In this document: piece by piece, positions 45,590 to 55,117 of the stretch
How the letters are laid out: each line of letters opens with the position of its first letter
Numbering within the stretch: the first letter of the stretch is position 1
Assembly (NCBI RefSeq): GCF_030408635.1
Contig: NZ_CP047198.1
Coordinates: 1,798,001 to 1,862,000 of the forward strand
DNA length: 64,000 nucleotides
DNA from: Corynebacterium coyleae
GTDB lineage: Bacteria; Actinomycetota; Actinomycetes; Mycobacteriales; Mycobacteriaceae
Reading direction: 5' to 3'
Made by a program: the position numbers and the translations under genes
The notes under the pieces: generated by a model
Seen by the model: only the letters and a program-made list of their open reading frames with translations
The model's database searches: none
Told to the model about the DNA's origin: nothing

Positions 45590-46889
45590 TTCGCGCGCCA
45601 AACTCCAAATCTAAGCTGTCAAGGCACTGCTTAAGTTCAGAAGGAGCAACGATGTGTCGCTCTTTCTCTACCCAGTTGCGCCCTCTAGAGTCGACGTTGA
45701 GTCTATGTGGGTTACGGGCTAAATCGATCCAAAGTGCTGCAAGCTGACTGGGGTCTTCAGGTGGCACGATGTCGCCAGCGCGCAAATCCTGGATGATTTC
45801 TGCAGCCTCTCCTTTGATGGCTGCAGATATATGGATTCCTGCAGACATCAGCTCGTAAGTCTTCGACGGAACTGCCCTCTCCAGTGGCTTCCAGTCAGTG
45901 AGATGGACGAGGGCCGTGTCAGCCCACTCATAGGCCTCTGCTAATGACTCCGCCTTTCTACGCTCTTCGAACCTGCAGTTAAGGCCTCGCCTCTCAGCCA
46001 TACGTTGCAGTTCTGCTTTCTCCGCACCAGTCCCAATAAAACGAAGGTGCACATCCAACCCCTGTGCCTGGGCGATGTCCGCTGCTGCTAGAGCATTTGC
46101 AAGGTGCTGTGCTCGACCAATAGTCCCGGCGTAGAGAACTCGAAGACTTTGCTCGCCGTTATCCCTCTCACCTCGTGTTCGCATGTGGGGTTGAGTCTCA
46201 CTCGGAAAAACGTTGCGAACCGTATAGACCTTCTGTGCGAGCAATTCTCTACGCAAATAGCGTTTGTGCTTGTCGGAGGTGACTATCACTGCTTCAGCGT
46301 TTTTCAAGCTCAAACGCATGACGCGCTCTGTGAGCAAGAGGACCAACTGTAGAGGTCCACGGTTAAGCACCCGTTCCCGTATCGAAGTGCGCCCAGTGCC
46401 CTTATTCCACTCACCCGAGTACCTAAGTAGTTCAGGCCAGGCATCGCGTAGATCAATAACATATGGAACACGGAAAATACGAGAAGCGAATTGTGCTACT
46501 GCGGCCGTTGGTAGAGATGGCACCGTTCCGATCACCACATCGGGTGAAAAGGAGCGGAGCGGGCCCCTTTTAGCAAGCAGCACAGTAAGTATTCCGGCGG
46601 CGACACCTACCTGATTTACCACTTTTGCAGTGATTGAAGAGCCCCCTGGAACGAAGCCCGTCCGAACGATGGTTTCACCGTTAGGACCAGGTTCCGGACG
46701 CGCAGCTGGCCGATACCCACCTGATGAAAACCAGTCCTTAGCACTCATACGTCGTTGATAATGGGGAGGAGGGGAAACTACTAACACCTCGTGACCCGCA
46801 TCCCTTAGGACACTCGTCAGCCAAGACCATCGACGCTGAGGTACGCCGTTCTCCGGCCACCAGTACTGGGAGACGACGAGTATCCTCAC
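45582..46889 (-). CDS. GT4-type glycosyltransferase (WbuB-like)
   Basis: 435 residues from the GTG at 46889, with GGGAG upstream. A longer in-frame start at 46958 lies inside the tRNA gene and is rejected. ILVVSQYWWPENGVPQRRWS is typical of WbuB/colanic-type GT4 enzymes, followed by VPYVIDLRDAWPELLRYSGE, AVIVTSDKHKRYLRRELL, LRVLYAGTIGRAQHLANAL and AVPSKTYELMSAGIHISAA. It begins the minus-strand glycosyltransferase run directly after the tRNA. Confidence 0.87.
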   Translation of the reverse strand: MRILVVSQYWWPENGVPQRRWSWLTSVLRDAGHEVLVVSPPPHYQRRMSAKDWFSSGGYRPAARPEPGPNGETIVRTGFVPGGSSITAKVVNQVGVAAGILTVLLAKRGPLRSFSPDVVIGTVPSLPTAAVAQFASRIFRVPYVIDLRDAWPELLRYSGEWNKGTGRTSIRERVLNRGPLQLVLLLTERVMRLSLKNAEAVIVTSDKHKRYLRRELLAQKVYTVRNVFPSETQPHMRTRGERDNGEQSLRVLYAGTIGRAQHLANALAAADIAQAQGLDVHLRFIGTGAEKAELQRMAERRGLNCRFEERRKAESLAEAYEWADTALVHLTDWKPLERAVPSKTYELMSAGIHISAAIKGEAAEIIQDLRAGDIVPPEDPSQLAALWIDLARNPHRLNVDSRGRNWVEKERHIVAPSELKQCLDSLDLEFGARNG

Positions 46890-46927
46890 CGGTATTTTCT
46901 CCCGTCGTTGCAATTCAGTGTCGTACG

Positions 46928-47001
46928 TGGGGCTAGCGGGGCTCGAACCCGCGACCAACGGATTATGAGTCCGCAGCTCTAACCGACTGAGCTATAGCCC
47001 C
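46928..47001 (-). tRNA. tRNA with CAT anticodon (elongator Met or lysidine-type Ile)
   Basis: A 74-nt cloverleaf: acceptor GGGGCTA/TAGCCCC, D-arm AGCTCAGTCGGTTAGAGC, anticodon loop CTCATAA in a CGGA stem, T-arm GGGTTCGAGCCCC. It is not initiator-like. CAT can mean elongator Met or Ile2; Met is the more likely call, but sequence inspection alone does not settle it. It lies between wecB and the glycosyltransferase genes. Confidence 0.92.
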
Positions 47002-47094
47002 ATTCCCTAGTCCAGATTAATTATTGAGGACTGGATTCACTATAACGAGCTATCAAGACTATTTCGTAATCACTCCCAAAATTGTCAGATGACG

Positions 47095-48267
47095 CTAAAA
47101 GTCCAGTTTCGATTCGAGCGGTAGGAAGTCAGGAAGCCTCTTCCCAATCCCTAAAAGTTCGGAGGTTGCCGCGACAACCCGCTGAGCCGCCTGCCCATCA
47201 CCGTACGGATTCACGGCGTTGGCCATTTTCGTGTAAAGGTCTGGATGCTCAATCAATCTGCTGGTAGCTCTAACAATTGTGGCTTGGTCAGTGCCAACCA
47301 ATTTTACGGTGCCCGCTTCCACAGCCTCGGGCCTTTCCGTGTTTTCACGCATCACCAGTACAGGTTTTCCGAGCGAAGGAGCTTCTTCTTGGACTCCACC
47401 TGAATCAGTCAACACGATATGAGATTTCGACATCAACGAAGTGAACTGATCGTATGGCAGCGGGTCTGTGACGCATACATTTTCAAGATTAGAAACTTCA
47501 GGCAGGACTGCACTCCTCACCTCCGGATTGGGGTGTAGTGGCAGCACGAAGATTGCCTCCGGGAATTTGAGTGCCAACTCATGCACTCCACCACCTATCG
47601 ACCTCATAGCGCTGAGATTTTCTCGCCGGTGCGTGGTCACGAGGATAATCTTTCGGCGACTCGCAACGACCTGCCTCAGACGTGAGTCTATGAAATCCAC
47701 CTGCCAGCCGCTGGCTGCCAGCAACGAATCGATCACCGTATTGCCTGTGATGGCGATACTCTCAGACTGTACCCCCTCCTGTATTAAGTTCTTTTTTGCA
47801 TCCGCAGTCGGTGCAAGATGCAAGGTCGAAATTTGACCAATAATCTTTCGGTTGGCCTCCTCTGGAAAAGGGGACAGGATGTCTCCAGTTCGCAAGCCCG
47901 CCTCCAAATGGGCAATTCTCACCCCACGGTGGAACCCGGCAAGAGCCGCCGCCATGGCAGTAGATGTATCACCTTGAGAGAGAATGATGTCGGGGTGTTC
48001 TATCTCAATGATCTTGTCAAGACCTTCAATAGCCCGGGTGACTAGCTCATTGAGAGACTGACCCGGTTTCATCAACGCCATGTCATGGTCAGGCTCTATC
48101 CCAAACCGAGCATTGACCTGTTCAAGAATCTCTCTATGCTGCCCAGTTGATACAACTATCGGATCAAACCGCTCGTCTTGCTTGAAGGCGGCTACAACAG
48201 GCGCCACTTTAATCGCTTCCGGCCGAGTGCCGTAGATAGTCATCACACGCGGTTTAAAGGCAGCCAC
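47095..48267 (-). CDS. wecB: UDP-GlcNAc 2-epimerase (non-hydrolysing, WecB type)
   Basis: 390 residues: RVMTIYGTRPEAIKVAPVVA at the N-terminus, ILSQGDTSTAMAAALAGFHR, the HLEAGLRTGDILSPFPEEAN block and LTDSGGVQEEAPSLGKPVLV, all diagnostic of two-domain non-hydrolysing epimerases. It should interconvert UDP-GlcNAc and UDP-ManNAc to feed WecC. An alternative substrate is the UDP-GlcNAc3NAcA made by the Wbp-like enzymes (as with WbpI), which would give the manno isomer. GTG start at 48267 follows GAGGGAG. Separated from the other sugar genes by the tRNA. Confidence 0.9.
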   Translation of the reverse strand: MAAFKPRVMTIYGTRPEAIKVAPVVAAFKQDERFDPIVVSTGQHREILEQVNARFGIEPDHDMALMKPGQSLNELVTRAIEGLDKIIEIEHPDIILSQGDTSTAMAAALAGFHRGVRIAHLEAGLRTGDILSPFPEEANRKIIGQISTLHLAPTADAKKNLIQEGVQSESIAITGNTVIDSLLAASGWQVDFIDSRLRQVVASRRKIILVTTHRRENLSAMRSIGGGVHELALKFPEAIFVLPLHPNPEVRSAVLPEVSNLENVCVTDPLPYDQFTSLMSKSHIVLTDSGGVQEEAPSLGKPVLVMRENTERPEAVEAGTVKLVGTDQATIVRATSRLIEHPDLYTKMANAVNPYGDGQAAQRVVAATSELLGIGKRLPDFLPLESKLDF

Positions 48268-48380
48268 GTCACTCTCCCTCGACGATCAATAATGTAACGC
48301 TACTCCGACGATGGTATCTGTAGCTCATTTCAAACGTTACAACCGGCCAATGAAATATGTCGGCTTGCAAGCTAACCACC

Positions 48381-48652
48381 ATGTGCCAATACGTTGTCGG
48401 GGCCGCCGCCGGGTATTTGCTCGGCACGAAAGCCGGCCGGAAGGACTACCACCAGATCGTCAACGCCGCGCAGGCTGCTGCCAACTCGCCGGTAACCAAG
48501 CAGGTCACTGCCTCCGCCCGCCGGGCTATCGCGAACAAGATCGATCCGGAGCCGCGCATGCGCAAAGTTAAAGACCTGTGCAAGGGCAAAAGCTCCGTGG
48601 CGGTTCGGACAAGCAGATCGAGGACACGATCTACGAGCCGGACCAGGATTAA
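48381..48652 (+). pseudogene. YtxH-like small protein gene with a 3' frameshift
   Basis: Starts MCQYVVGAAAGYLLGTKAGR, the glycine-rich hydrophobic start and KAGR motif of YtxH-like envelope-associated proteins, followed by a helical part to about residue 72. The frame then leaves the coding pattern; the neighbouring frame reads GSDKQIEDTIYEPDQD and stops at 48652. Restoring one G in CTCCGTGGCGG (about 48596-48606) would join both parts into a 90-residue protein. As read, the ORF continues to 48695 with an arginine/serine-rich tail that overlaps ppx. Either a true frameshift or a sequencing error. Confidence 0.65.
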
Positions 48653-49578
48653 GCCAACCCAACGACGATCCCGTCGAGGATGTCCTTTTCGCTGATGATG
48701 AAGCGGGTGGCGCCAGCTTCGCGCTCGAAGACGTCCATGAGCTGCTCAACCACCGTGGAGCCGGAGCCGATGACATCGGCACGCCCTGGATGCACCACGG
48801 GATTGCTCCGACGTTCCTCTGCAGTCTTGCTTCGCAGGTCTTCTGTGACCTCGCGGATACGGTCAAAGGAAATCTCCGACATGTGGATCCGTTTCGGATC
48901 ATAGGAATCGAGATCCTGAGCAAGCGCAGAGAGCGTCGTGAATGTCCCGGCACAGCCGACGAAAGTATTCGCCTGGGCAAACGGCACCACCTCTGCTGCT
49001 TCGGCGATCCGCTCATTGATGTAATCGCGAGCGGCAGCGGTTTCTTCTGCGGTGGGCGGATCGGTACGCATAAACCTCTCCGTGATGCGCACGCAACCCA
49101 TCTGGGTGGAAACTGCATGCAGTTGGTCAGCGGTCTGCATGACGAACTCGGTGGATCCGCCGCCGAGGTCAATCACGCAGAACGGGCCGCGTTCCGGGTC
49201 GAGGTCGGCCGTGGCGCCGGCAAATGAGAGTGCTGCTTCCTCCTCGCCAGAGATCACTTCGGCTTCAGTACCCGGTTGGATGTTGCCGAGGAGTTCTCGG
49301 GTCATGGCGAAGAAATCCTCGCGGTTGCCCGCGTCGCGCGTGGCGGAGGTAGCCACCATGCGCACGCGGGTGACGTTCTCGCGCTGCATCTCTGTGACAT
49401 AGTCCGCAAGTGCTGCACGGGTGCGTTCGATGGCTTCTGGCGCGAACTCACCGGTCTCGTCGACACCTTCGCCGAGGCGCACGATGGTGTTACGACGGGA
49501 GACCTCGCCGGTTTCGGTGTCGTGGATAAGCAAGCGAATGGAGTTGGTGCCGCAGTCTACGGCTGCGACGCGGGTCAC
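48649..49578 (-). CDS. ppx: Exopolyphosphatase / pppGpp phosphohydrolase (Ppx/GppA)
   Basis: 309 residues of the sugar-kinase/actin fold: VAAVDCGTNSIRLLIHD (phosphate 1), ATSATRDAGNREDFF, EEAALSFAGA, VIDLGGGSTEFVM (phosphate 2) and GCAGTFTTLSALA. Corresponds to the short Ppx2-type enzymes of actinobacteria, which remove terminal phosphate from polyphosphate or pppGpp. GTG start at 49578 with GGGGAGGGG upstream, overlapping the DUF501 stop by 4 bp, so translation is coupled. Confidence 0.92.
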   Translation of the reverse strand: MTRVAAVDCGTNSIRLLIHDTETGEVSRRNTIVRLGEGVDETGEFAPEAIERTRAALADYVTEMQRENVTRVRMVATSATRDAGNREDFFAMTRELLGNIQPGTEAEVISGEEEAALSFAGATADLDPERGPFCVIDLGGGSTEFVMQTADQLHAVSTQMGCVRITERFMRTDPPTAEETAAARDYINERIAEAAEVVPFAQANTFVGCAGTFTTLSALAQDLDSYDPKRIHMSEISFDRIREVTEDLRSKTAEERRSNPVVHPGRADVIGSGSTVVEQLMDVFEREAGATRFIISEKDILDGIVVGLA

Positions 49579-50138
49579 TGCAGCCCCTCCCCTGCTTCGG
49601 CAAGTGTGATGCCGAGATCTTCAAGCGTCGGCCAATCCTCCGGGATCGCTGTACCCCGCAGACCACCATGCTCTGCGGCGAGGGCGACAGCCTCGGTGCC
49701 GAAGCGGACACGCTCCGGACCTTCCGCGAGCGCGTAAGCAATCAGCACATGGAGGCACTTCACGCGCTCCGGCATTCCGCCGCCGGAAAAGTCGGTGCCG
49801 AGGTCCTCGATGGCGTTTCGCTCTGCGAGGAAGTGTTCGTGGGCGGAGAGGTAGTCGCGTCGCAAAGCTTCGCCCTCATCAGAATCGGCGTTGAGACGGG
49901 CTTCCATCCACTTCATCACCTGAGCTACCTCGAGGCGTGACGCTTCGGCGGTAAGGCGTGGATCGGTGAGGTAGTAGAGGGTGGGGAACGGGGTGCCGTC
50001 GTCAAGTTTTGGCGCCGTTTTCACCACAGCCGGCTGATCGTCGGGAGTGGTGTAGGCAATCGCGAGGACACCGCGAGGGGTGCGGCCGAGCTGCTCAGCG
50101 ACAACGGCGAGCTGTTCATCGGTGGGAGGAGTATGCAT
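49575..50138 (-). CDS. DUF501 family protein
   Basis: 187 residues from the ATG at 50138; upstream in-frame ATG codons at 50147 and 50162 are alternatives. TPRGVLAIAYTTPDDQPAVV, PFPTLYYLTDPRLTAEASRL and GMPERVKCLHVLIAYALAEG are the family's conserved blocks. Function unknown; the gene is almost always between ftsB and ppx in actinobacteria, as here, although a plus-strand gene is inserted in this genome. Confidence 0.9.
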   Translation of the reverse strand: MHTPPTDEQLAVVAEQLGRTPRGVLAIAYTTPDDQPAVVKTAPKLDDGTPFPTLYYLTDPRLTAEASRLEVAQVMKWMEARLNADSDEGEALRRDYLSAHEHFLAERNAIEDLGTDFSGGGMPERVKCLHVLIAYALAEGPERVRFGTEAVALAAEHGGLRGTAIPEDWPTLEDLGITLAEAGEGLQ

Positions 50139-50261
50139 GAGGCCCATTGTTTCATGAACCACAATCCACCACGGCGTTGAAGGGGTTGGCTGACCCGGAT
50201 TGGGACACCTCGAGGTTATTTGTCATTATTTAACAGACTGCTCCTCGAGAAAGGTTGACTA

Positions 50262-50645
50262 ATGAGCGTTCCTGCGTTGCATCCCGGCGCGCTGCCAACC
50301 CCTGAATTCCCGTTGGTGTCAACCGGCACGGAGACCCGCCATTTGATTCCACCTCCCCCACTGCACAGCGCACATACGGTGGCTACAGCCGGGTACATCC
50401 AGGCGGTAACGCGCATTCTGAAGAACGGCCCGCTAACAGCAAGCCCGGGCGTGTACTGGACCGAAGACCAAGTGTTGCACACTGCCGATGGCACGGTGAT
50501 TGCTCATAATCTTGACGAGCTCGCCCAAATTGTTCAGGCGCTCGGACTAAGCGATGGCGTGCGCGTGCAATGGTCGGCAGTTAACCATGCAGAACTTGCT
50601 CCGCGGATGCTGGCAAAGAGCCGGGAACTCGGGTTTATCGACTAG
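50262..50645 (+). CDS. Conserved hypothetical protein
   Basis: 127 residues. A proline-rich N-terminal third (HPGALPTPEFPLVSTGTETR) is followed by a compact part with VYWTEDQVLHTADGTVIAHN and LSDGVRVQWSAVNHAELAPR. GAAAGG lies seven bases before the ATG. No known domain. It is on the plus strand, convergent with ftsB (10 bp apart) and divergent from the DUF501 gene. Confidence 0.7.
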   Translation: MSVPALHPGALPTPEFPLVSTGTETRHLIPPPPLHSAHTVATAGYIQAVTRILKNGPLTASPGVYWTEDQVLHTADGTVIAHNLDELAQIVQALGLSDGVRVQWSAVNHAELAPRMLAKSRELGFID

Positions 50646-50655
50646 CGTCTTCGCG

Positions 50656-51297
50656 CTACTGCGCAGGAGCGTCAGGTGCAGGCGCTTCGGCGGGAGCATC
50701 TCCGGCTGGTTGTTCGGGGGCTGCTGGTGCCTCCGGTTGCGGGGCGTCGAGTTGCGGCGCTTCTTGCTCGGACGCTTCGGACCCTGGAAACTCAGGTGCC
50801 TCGGATTCAGGAACCTCTGCCTCGGGGATGTCGCGGAGGGAATCCCACAGCACCTCGGACCACTCGCGGTCGTCCGGGATCTCGTCGGCGGCGGTGGTGA
50901 TGTTGTCGGGGGCGGACATGCGCGGATCAAGGATGCGCCAGACGGTCTCCCCCTCTTCCACCACGCCTAGGCGGCGACGGGCTTCTTGGCGCATGAAGGC
51001 ATCGTCTTCGTACATGGCGATGTCGCTTTCAAGCGCCTGCTTGCGTGCTTCCAGGCGTTCGATGGATTCCTGGGCGCGGGCGATCTCGGCGCGGCCCTCG
51101 TAGTAGTTCCGAAGCGGCGCGGCAATAGCCAGCAGTACCAGCAGGACAACGCTGATCAGGATGACCACGCTAGCCATGTCCTGCTTTGGAAACACGCGCG
51201 CCCGCCTCGTGCGGGAGCGTTGCGCGCGTTCTGCAGCGCGCTGGGCACGCTCCGCGTCGCGGCTCGCGACAGGCACGGAGGACGGGCGTTTCTTCAT
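50656..51297 (-). CDS. ftsB: Septum formation initiator (FtsB/DivIC family)
   Basis: 213 residues. A basic cytoplasmic N-terminus (residues 1-40), one membrane segment at about 42-61, then a coiled coil (about 65-97, EIARAQESIERLEARKQALE) and the conserved MRQEARRRLGVVEEGETVWR region. The last 60 residues are a low-complexity Ala/Pro/Glu tail usual for actinobacteria. It should act in the FtsQ-FtsL-FtsB divisome complex. Gene order eno-ftsB-DUF501-ppx supports the call. Confidence 0.88.
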   Translation of the reverse strand: MKKRPSSVPVASRDAERAQRAAERAQRSRTRRARVFPKQDMASVVILISVVLLVLLAIAAPLRNYYEGRAEIARAQESIERLEARKQALESDIAMYEDDAFMRQEARRRLGVVEEGETVWRILDPRMSAPDNITTAADEIPDDREWSEVLWDSLRDIPEAEVPESEAPEFPGSEASEQEAPQLDAPQPEAPAAPEQPAGDAPAEAPAPDAPAQ

Positions 51298-51417
51298 AGG
51301 AAGATAGTTTAGATGTGGTGCAAGGTTTTTCGCGGTTCGGCACGGCCCGCACAGACGATCCCGCTCCCCTAACCGTCAAACACGACCGGCACACCTTGGC
51401 CAATGGCTCCTTCGCCA

Positions 51418-52218
51418 CTACAGGGGACTTGATCGAGGATCCGTGACTGACTCCAAGAGTGTGGCGAGAATCAGCAAATTATCCCGTATCGTTTTTTGCT
51501 TTTCATCGTCAGAGAGTCGATCTACCAGACCGTCGATGCTATGTACGTAACGGTTTCTGCGTTCGATGATGTCCTCGACCGAGGAGGCCTCAGCACATAG
51601 TTCAGCTACGAGATTCTTGCCTGACGTCGCCCCATAAAAACGGGAAGACGGATTCAGTTGGGTAGCCAAGTCGTCGATACGCACACCCTCTTTTCGGAGG
51701 GCATCCGAAACAATGTCCGCTAGGTAGCCACGTTCAATTTTTGCCTCGGCGAGGTCCACGACCGTTCGAGTTACATCAGTCACCGGAAGCCCGTCGATAG
51801 AAACGATCCGAGCATCAGAAATCTCGCGACCAGTACGAATACGAACACCTTCCTGCCGTGTCTGCTTCGTACCTGGTGTGGAAAAGGTGTACTGCGCGGG
51901 AATCAAACGCCCTATGCCGTGAATGCGTGCCGCAGATTCATGTGACACAACCAAGGGGGCGCGTTCATCCCAGCGCTCATCAATAAAGCTCTTCGGTTCA
52001 AGCGAAAGCCACGCGGCCCGAATTCCGTCCTGCGGACCACCCTGGTGCGACGGAAGCAGATATACCCCCTGGCGAGCGCGCTGGAGGTCCCCGCGTTGCG
52101 TCAGCCTGGACAACTGCAACCGAGTGATTCCTTCGCGAGCCGCCTGCGCGGTCGTAACAATCCCCCATTGATCGGACGCGATCATTTCTAGCGTCGAAAG
52201 TGCGTCACCACGATCCAT
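51418..52218 (-). CDS. AbiEi-like antitoxin/transcription regulator (orphan)
   Basis: 266 residues. The N-terminal winged-helix of type IV antitoxins is clear: WGIVTTAQAAREGITRLQLS, then RARQGVYLLPSHQGGPQDGI, and the C-terminal domain has IDGLPVTDVTRTVVDLAEA, LADIVSDALRKEGV. AbiEi proteins neutralise the nucleotidyltransferase AbiEii and repress their own promoter. No AbiEii gene is adjacent, so this copy may be solitary or have lost its partner. The long inverted repeat just upstream fits autoregulation. The gene is an insertion between ftsB and eno. Confidence 0.78.
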   Translation of the reverse strand: MDRGDALSTLEMIASDQWGIVTTAQAAREGITRLQLSRLTQRGDLQRARQGVYLLPSHQGGPQDGIRAAWLSLEPKSFIDERWDERAPLVVSHESAARIHGIGRLIPAQYTFSTPGTKQTRQEGVRIRTGREISDARIVSIDGLPVTDVTRTVVDLAEAKIERGYLADIVSDALRKEGVRIDDLATQLNPSSRFYGATSGKNLVAELCAEASSVEDIIERRNRYVHSIDGLVDRLSDDEKQKTIRDNLLILATLLESVTDPRSSPL

Positions 52219-52231
52219 CTACACCACCTCG

Positions 52232-52292
52232 ACTGATGTTTGTATCAGACATTTCATGCAATTGTATCTCCCTAAGTGATACAAACATCAGT
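52232..52292. promoter_or_regulatory. Palindromic operator of the AbiEi-like gene
   Basis: Perfect 16-bp inverted repeat: ACTGATGTTTGTATCA (52232-52247) and TGATACAAACATCAGT (52277-52292), with an extra half-site-like TTGTATCT at 52263-52270 in the spacer. It lies 14 bp ahead of the start codon, where the promoter should be. AbiEi-type antitoxins bind inverted repeats upstream of their own genes, which makes autorepression likely. Confidence 0.75.
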
Positions 52293-52326
52293 TTTGCTGC
52301 GTCATTGTCGGAGAGATGACAGAAAC

Positions 52327-52385
52327 GGCCCTCCCTGCAGCAGTAGCAAGGAAGGGCCGAATGAACGCCAGACGCTCGTGGCGTT
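52327..52385 (-). terminator. Double terminator after eno
   Basis: Two hairpins follow the eno stop: AACGCCA/TGGCGTT (52364-52385, 8-nt loop) and GGCCCTTCCTT/AGGGAGGGCC (52327-52358), the second followed by GTTTCTGT on the minus strand. They should stop eno transcripts before the AbiEi operator. Confidence 0.75.
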
Positions 52386-52390
52386 AGCGC

Positions 52391-53677
<1,287 letters not shown>

Positions 53678-53743
53678 TTAACGTGGATATAGGCTTGGAA
53701 AATGACTTGGCGAAAAATTCCGACAACAAGTCTAGCCGTTGCC

Positions 53744-54547
53744 CTACCGGTGGGCAGGCTGGTTCATGGCATAGTTGGCCGCCGCGTCGCGCACACGGGC
53801 GAAATAGTCGCTGGACTGGTTATACGCATAGATGGCCTGGGTCCACCCCTCCTCGGTGGCCAGGTCGCGGGGTGTGCCGCCGGAATTGCACAGGAGGTTC
53901 GCGGCACCTAAGGCGGCGTCGTCGATCTGCTGGGGGTTCGGGGTGCCATCGCCGTTGGCGTCGCGACCAAAGCGCGCCCAAGACTCCGGAATGAACTGCA
54001 TCGGGCCGACGGCGCGGTCGAACTCCGTGTCGCCGTCCAGCTGACCGTGGTCGGTGTCCGGAACCTTGGCAAAGCCGTCCCCGTTCAGTTGCGGGCCGAT
54101 GATGGGCGGTTGCGGGTAGCCGTTCTCGTCCAGTTTGGAGTAGTCGAAACGACCACCGTACGTGCCGTGGCGGGTCTCCACCCAGCCGATGCCGGCAAGC
54201 GTGTTCCAGGTCAGGTTGCAGTGCGGCCAGGCTTCCTCGGCGATCAGCGCAGCGTTGGCGTAGGCGCGCACGGCCTGGCCGGACATGTTCGTGGCCTCGC
54301 CGATGCTTTGCGACCAGTCAAAGAGTTGGTCGGAGGTTCTGCCCGGCGCGTGGACGTCCATACGCGGGGGCGCCTCCGCAGCCGCAGGTGGGACCGTGAG
54401 CGGGGCTTTTTGCTTCGGCTCTGTTGTATCGAAGTTGAAGGCCGACAGCAGCCACGCGATAAGCGCGACGACAAGAATAACGGCCGTGGCCGCGCCAAGA
54501 ATGCCCACGCAGCCACAGCCGCGAGCAATGCGTCGCGGTGTGATCAT
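53744..54547 (-). CDS. Membrane-anchored lytic transglycosylase (SLT/MltB-like)
   Basis: 267 residues from the ATG at 54547. A hydrophobic anchor at about residues 11-36 is followed by a linker and a lytic transglycosylase domain: catalytic glutamate E124 in AGIGWVETRHGTYGG, then DRAVGPMQFIPESWARFGRD and an AYNQSSDYFARV helix. It cleaves peptidoglycan strands outside the membrane. The next gene is eno; this neighbourhood is usual in corynebacteria. An in-frame start 66 bp upstream would add an unlikely proline-rich tail. Confidence 0.87.
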   Translation of the reverse strand: MITPRRIARGCGCVGILGAATAVILVVALIAWLLSAFNFDTTEPKQKAPLTVPPAAAEAPPRMDVHAPGRTSDQLFDWSQSIGEATNMSGQAVRAYANAALIAEEAWPHCNLTWNTLAGIGWVETRHGTYGGRFDYSKLDENGYPQPPIIGPQLNGDGFAKVPDTDHGQLDGDTEFDRAVGPMQFIPESWARFGRDANGDGTPNPQQIDDAALGAANLLCNSGGTPRDLATEEGWTQAIYAYNQSSDYFARVRDAAANYAMNQPAHR

Positions 54548-54694
54548 GGGCGCAGAGTGTACCGGGTGCGGTTGGGGCGTGATGCGAGGGTTGGGCGGTG
54601 CCGGAAGTAACAATCTTCACACAAACCACAACAATCACAGCTGTAACAGTTATGATGCTTTGCGACCTATCAAACTTCCCCGAAAGGACACCCC

Positions 54695-55117
54695 ATGCGC
54701 CGCATCACCGCAGCACTCGCAGCAGGCCTCATCGCCGTCACCGGTTTCGCAGGCACCGCAACCCCTGCCAAGGCACAGACCCTCGAACTCGTCCGCCTGC
54801 TCAACGGCAACATCGCCAACACCAACTGCGACAGCCTTCGCACCGGCCTGACCGCCACCCGCATGGTGAACAAAGACACCACCCGCACCCAGCTCGTCAT
54901 GAACCTCAACACCGTCGTTGGCGACGACGCAGCGCTGCGCCTCGTCTCCGCAAGCACCGTCGGTGCGGTGGCGGACCGTGCACTGGAGTGCGGCATCGTC
55001 AAGCCGGACCCGGTCACCCCACTCGACCAGCTCTTCGCCGGCTCCTCCCAGATGTCCTCCAAGGCAGGCCTTCCGGACATCCGCACCCTCATCCCGGCAC
55101 TGCCGGCTATTCGCTAG
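54695..55117 (+). CDS. Small secreted protein of unknown function
   Basis: 140 residues. Signal peptide MRRITAALAAGLIAVTGFAG with cleavage after PAKA, then a mature domain of 115 residues with two cysteines (DSLRTGL preceded by TNC, and ALECGIVKPD), probably a disulfide. GAAAGGA precedes the ATG. It overlaps the 3' end of mazG by 11 bp in convergent orientation. No family recognised. Confidence 0.78.
   Translation: MRRITAALAAGLIAVTGFAGTATPAKAQTLELVRLLNGNIANTNCDSLRTGLTATRMVNKDTTRTQLVMNLNTVVGDDAALRLVSASTVGAVADRALECGIVKPDPVTPLDQLFAGSSQMSSKAGLPDIRTLIPALPAIR

Noticed and set aside
46890-46958. Upstream in-frame start of the GT4 gene inside the tRNA
   Set aside because: Translation would begin within a tRNA gene; the GTG at 46889 has a proper ribosome binding site.
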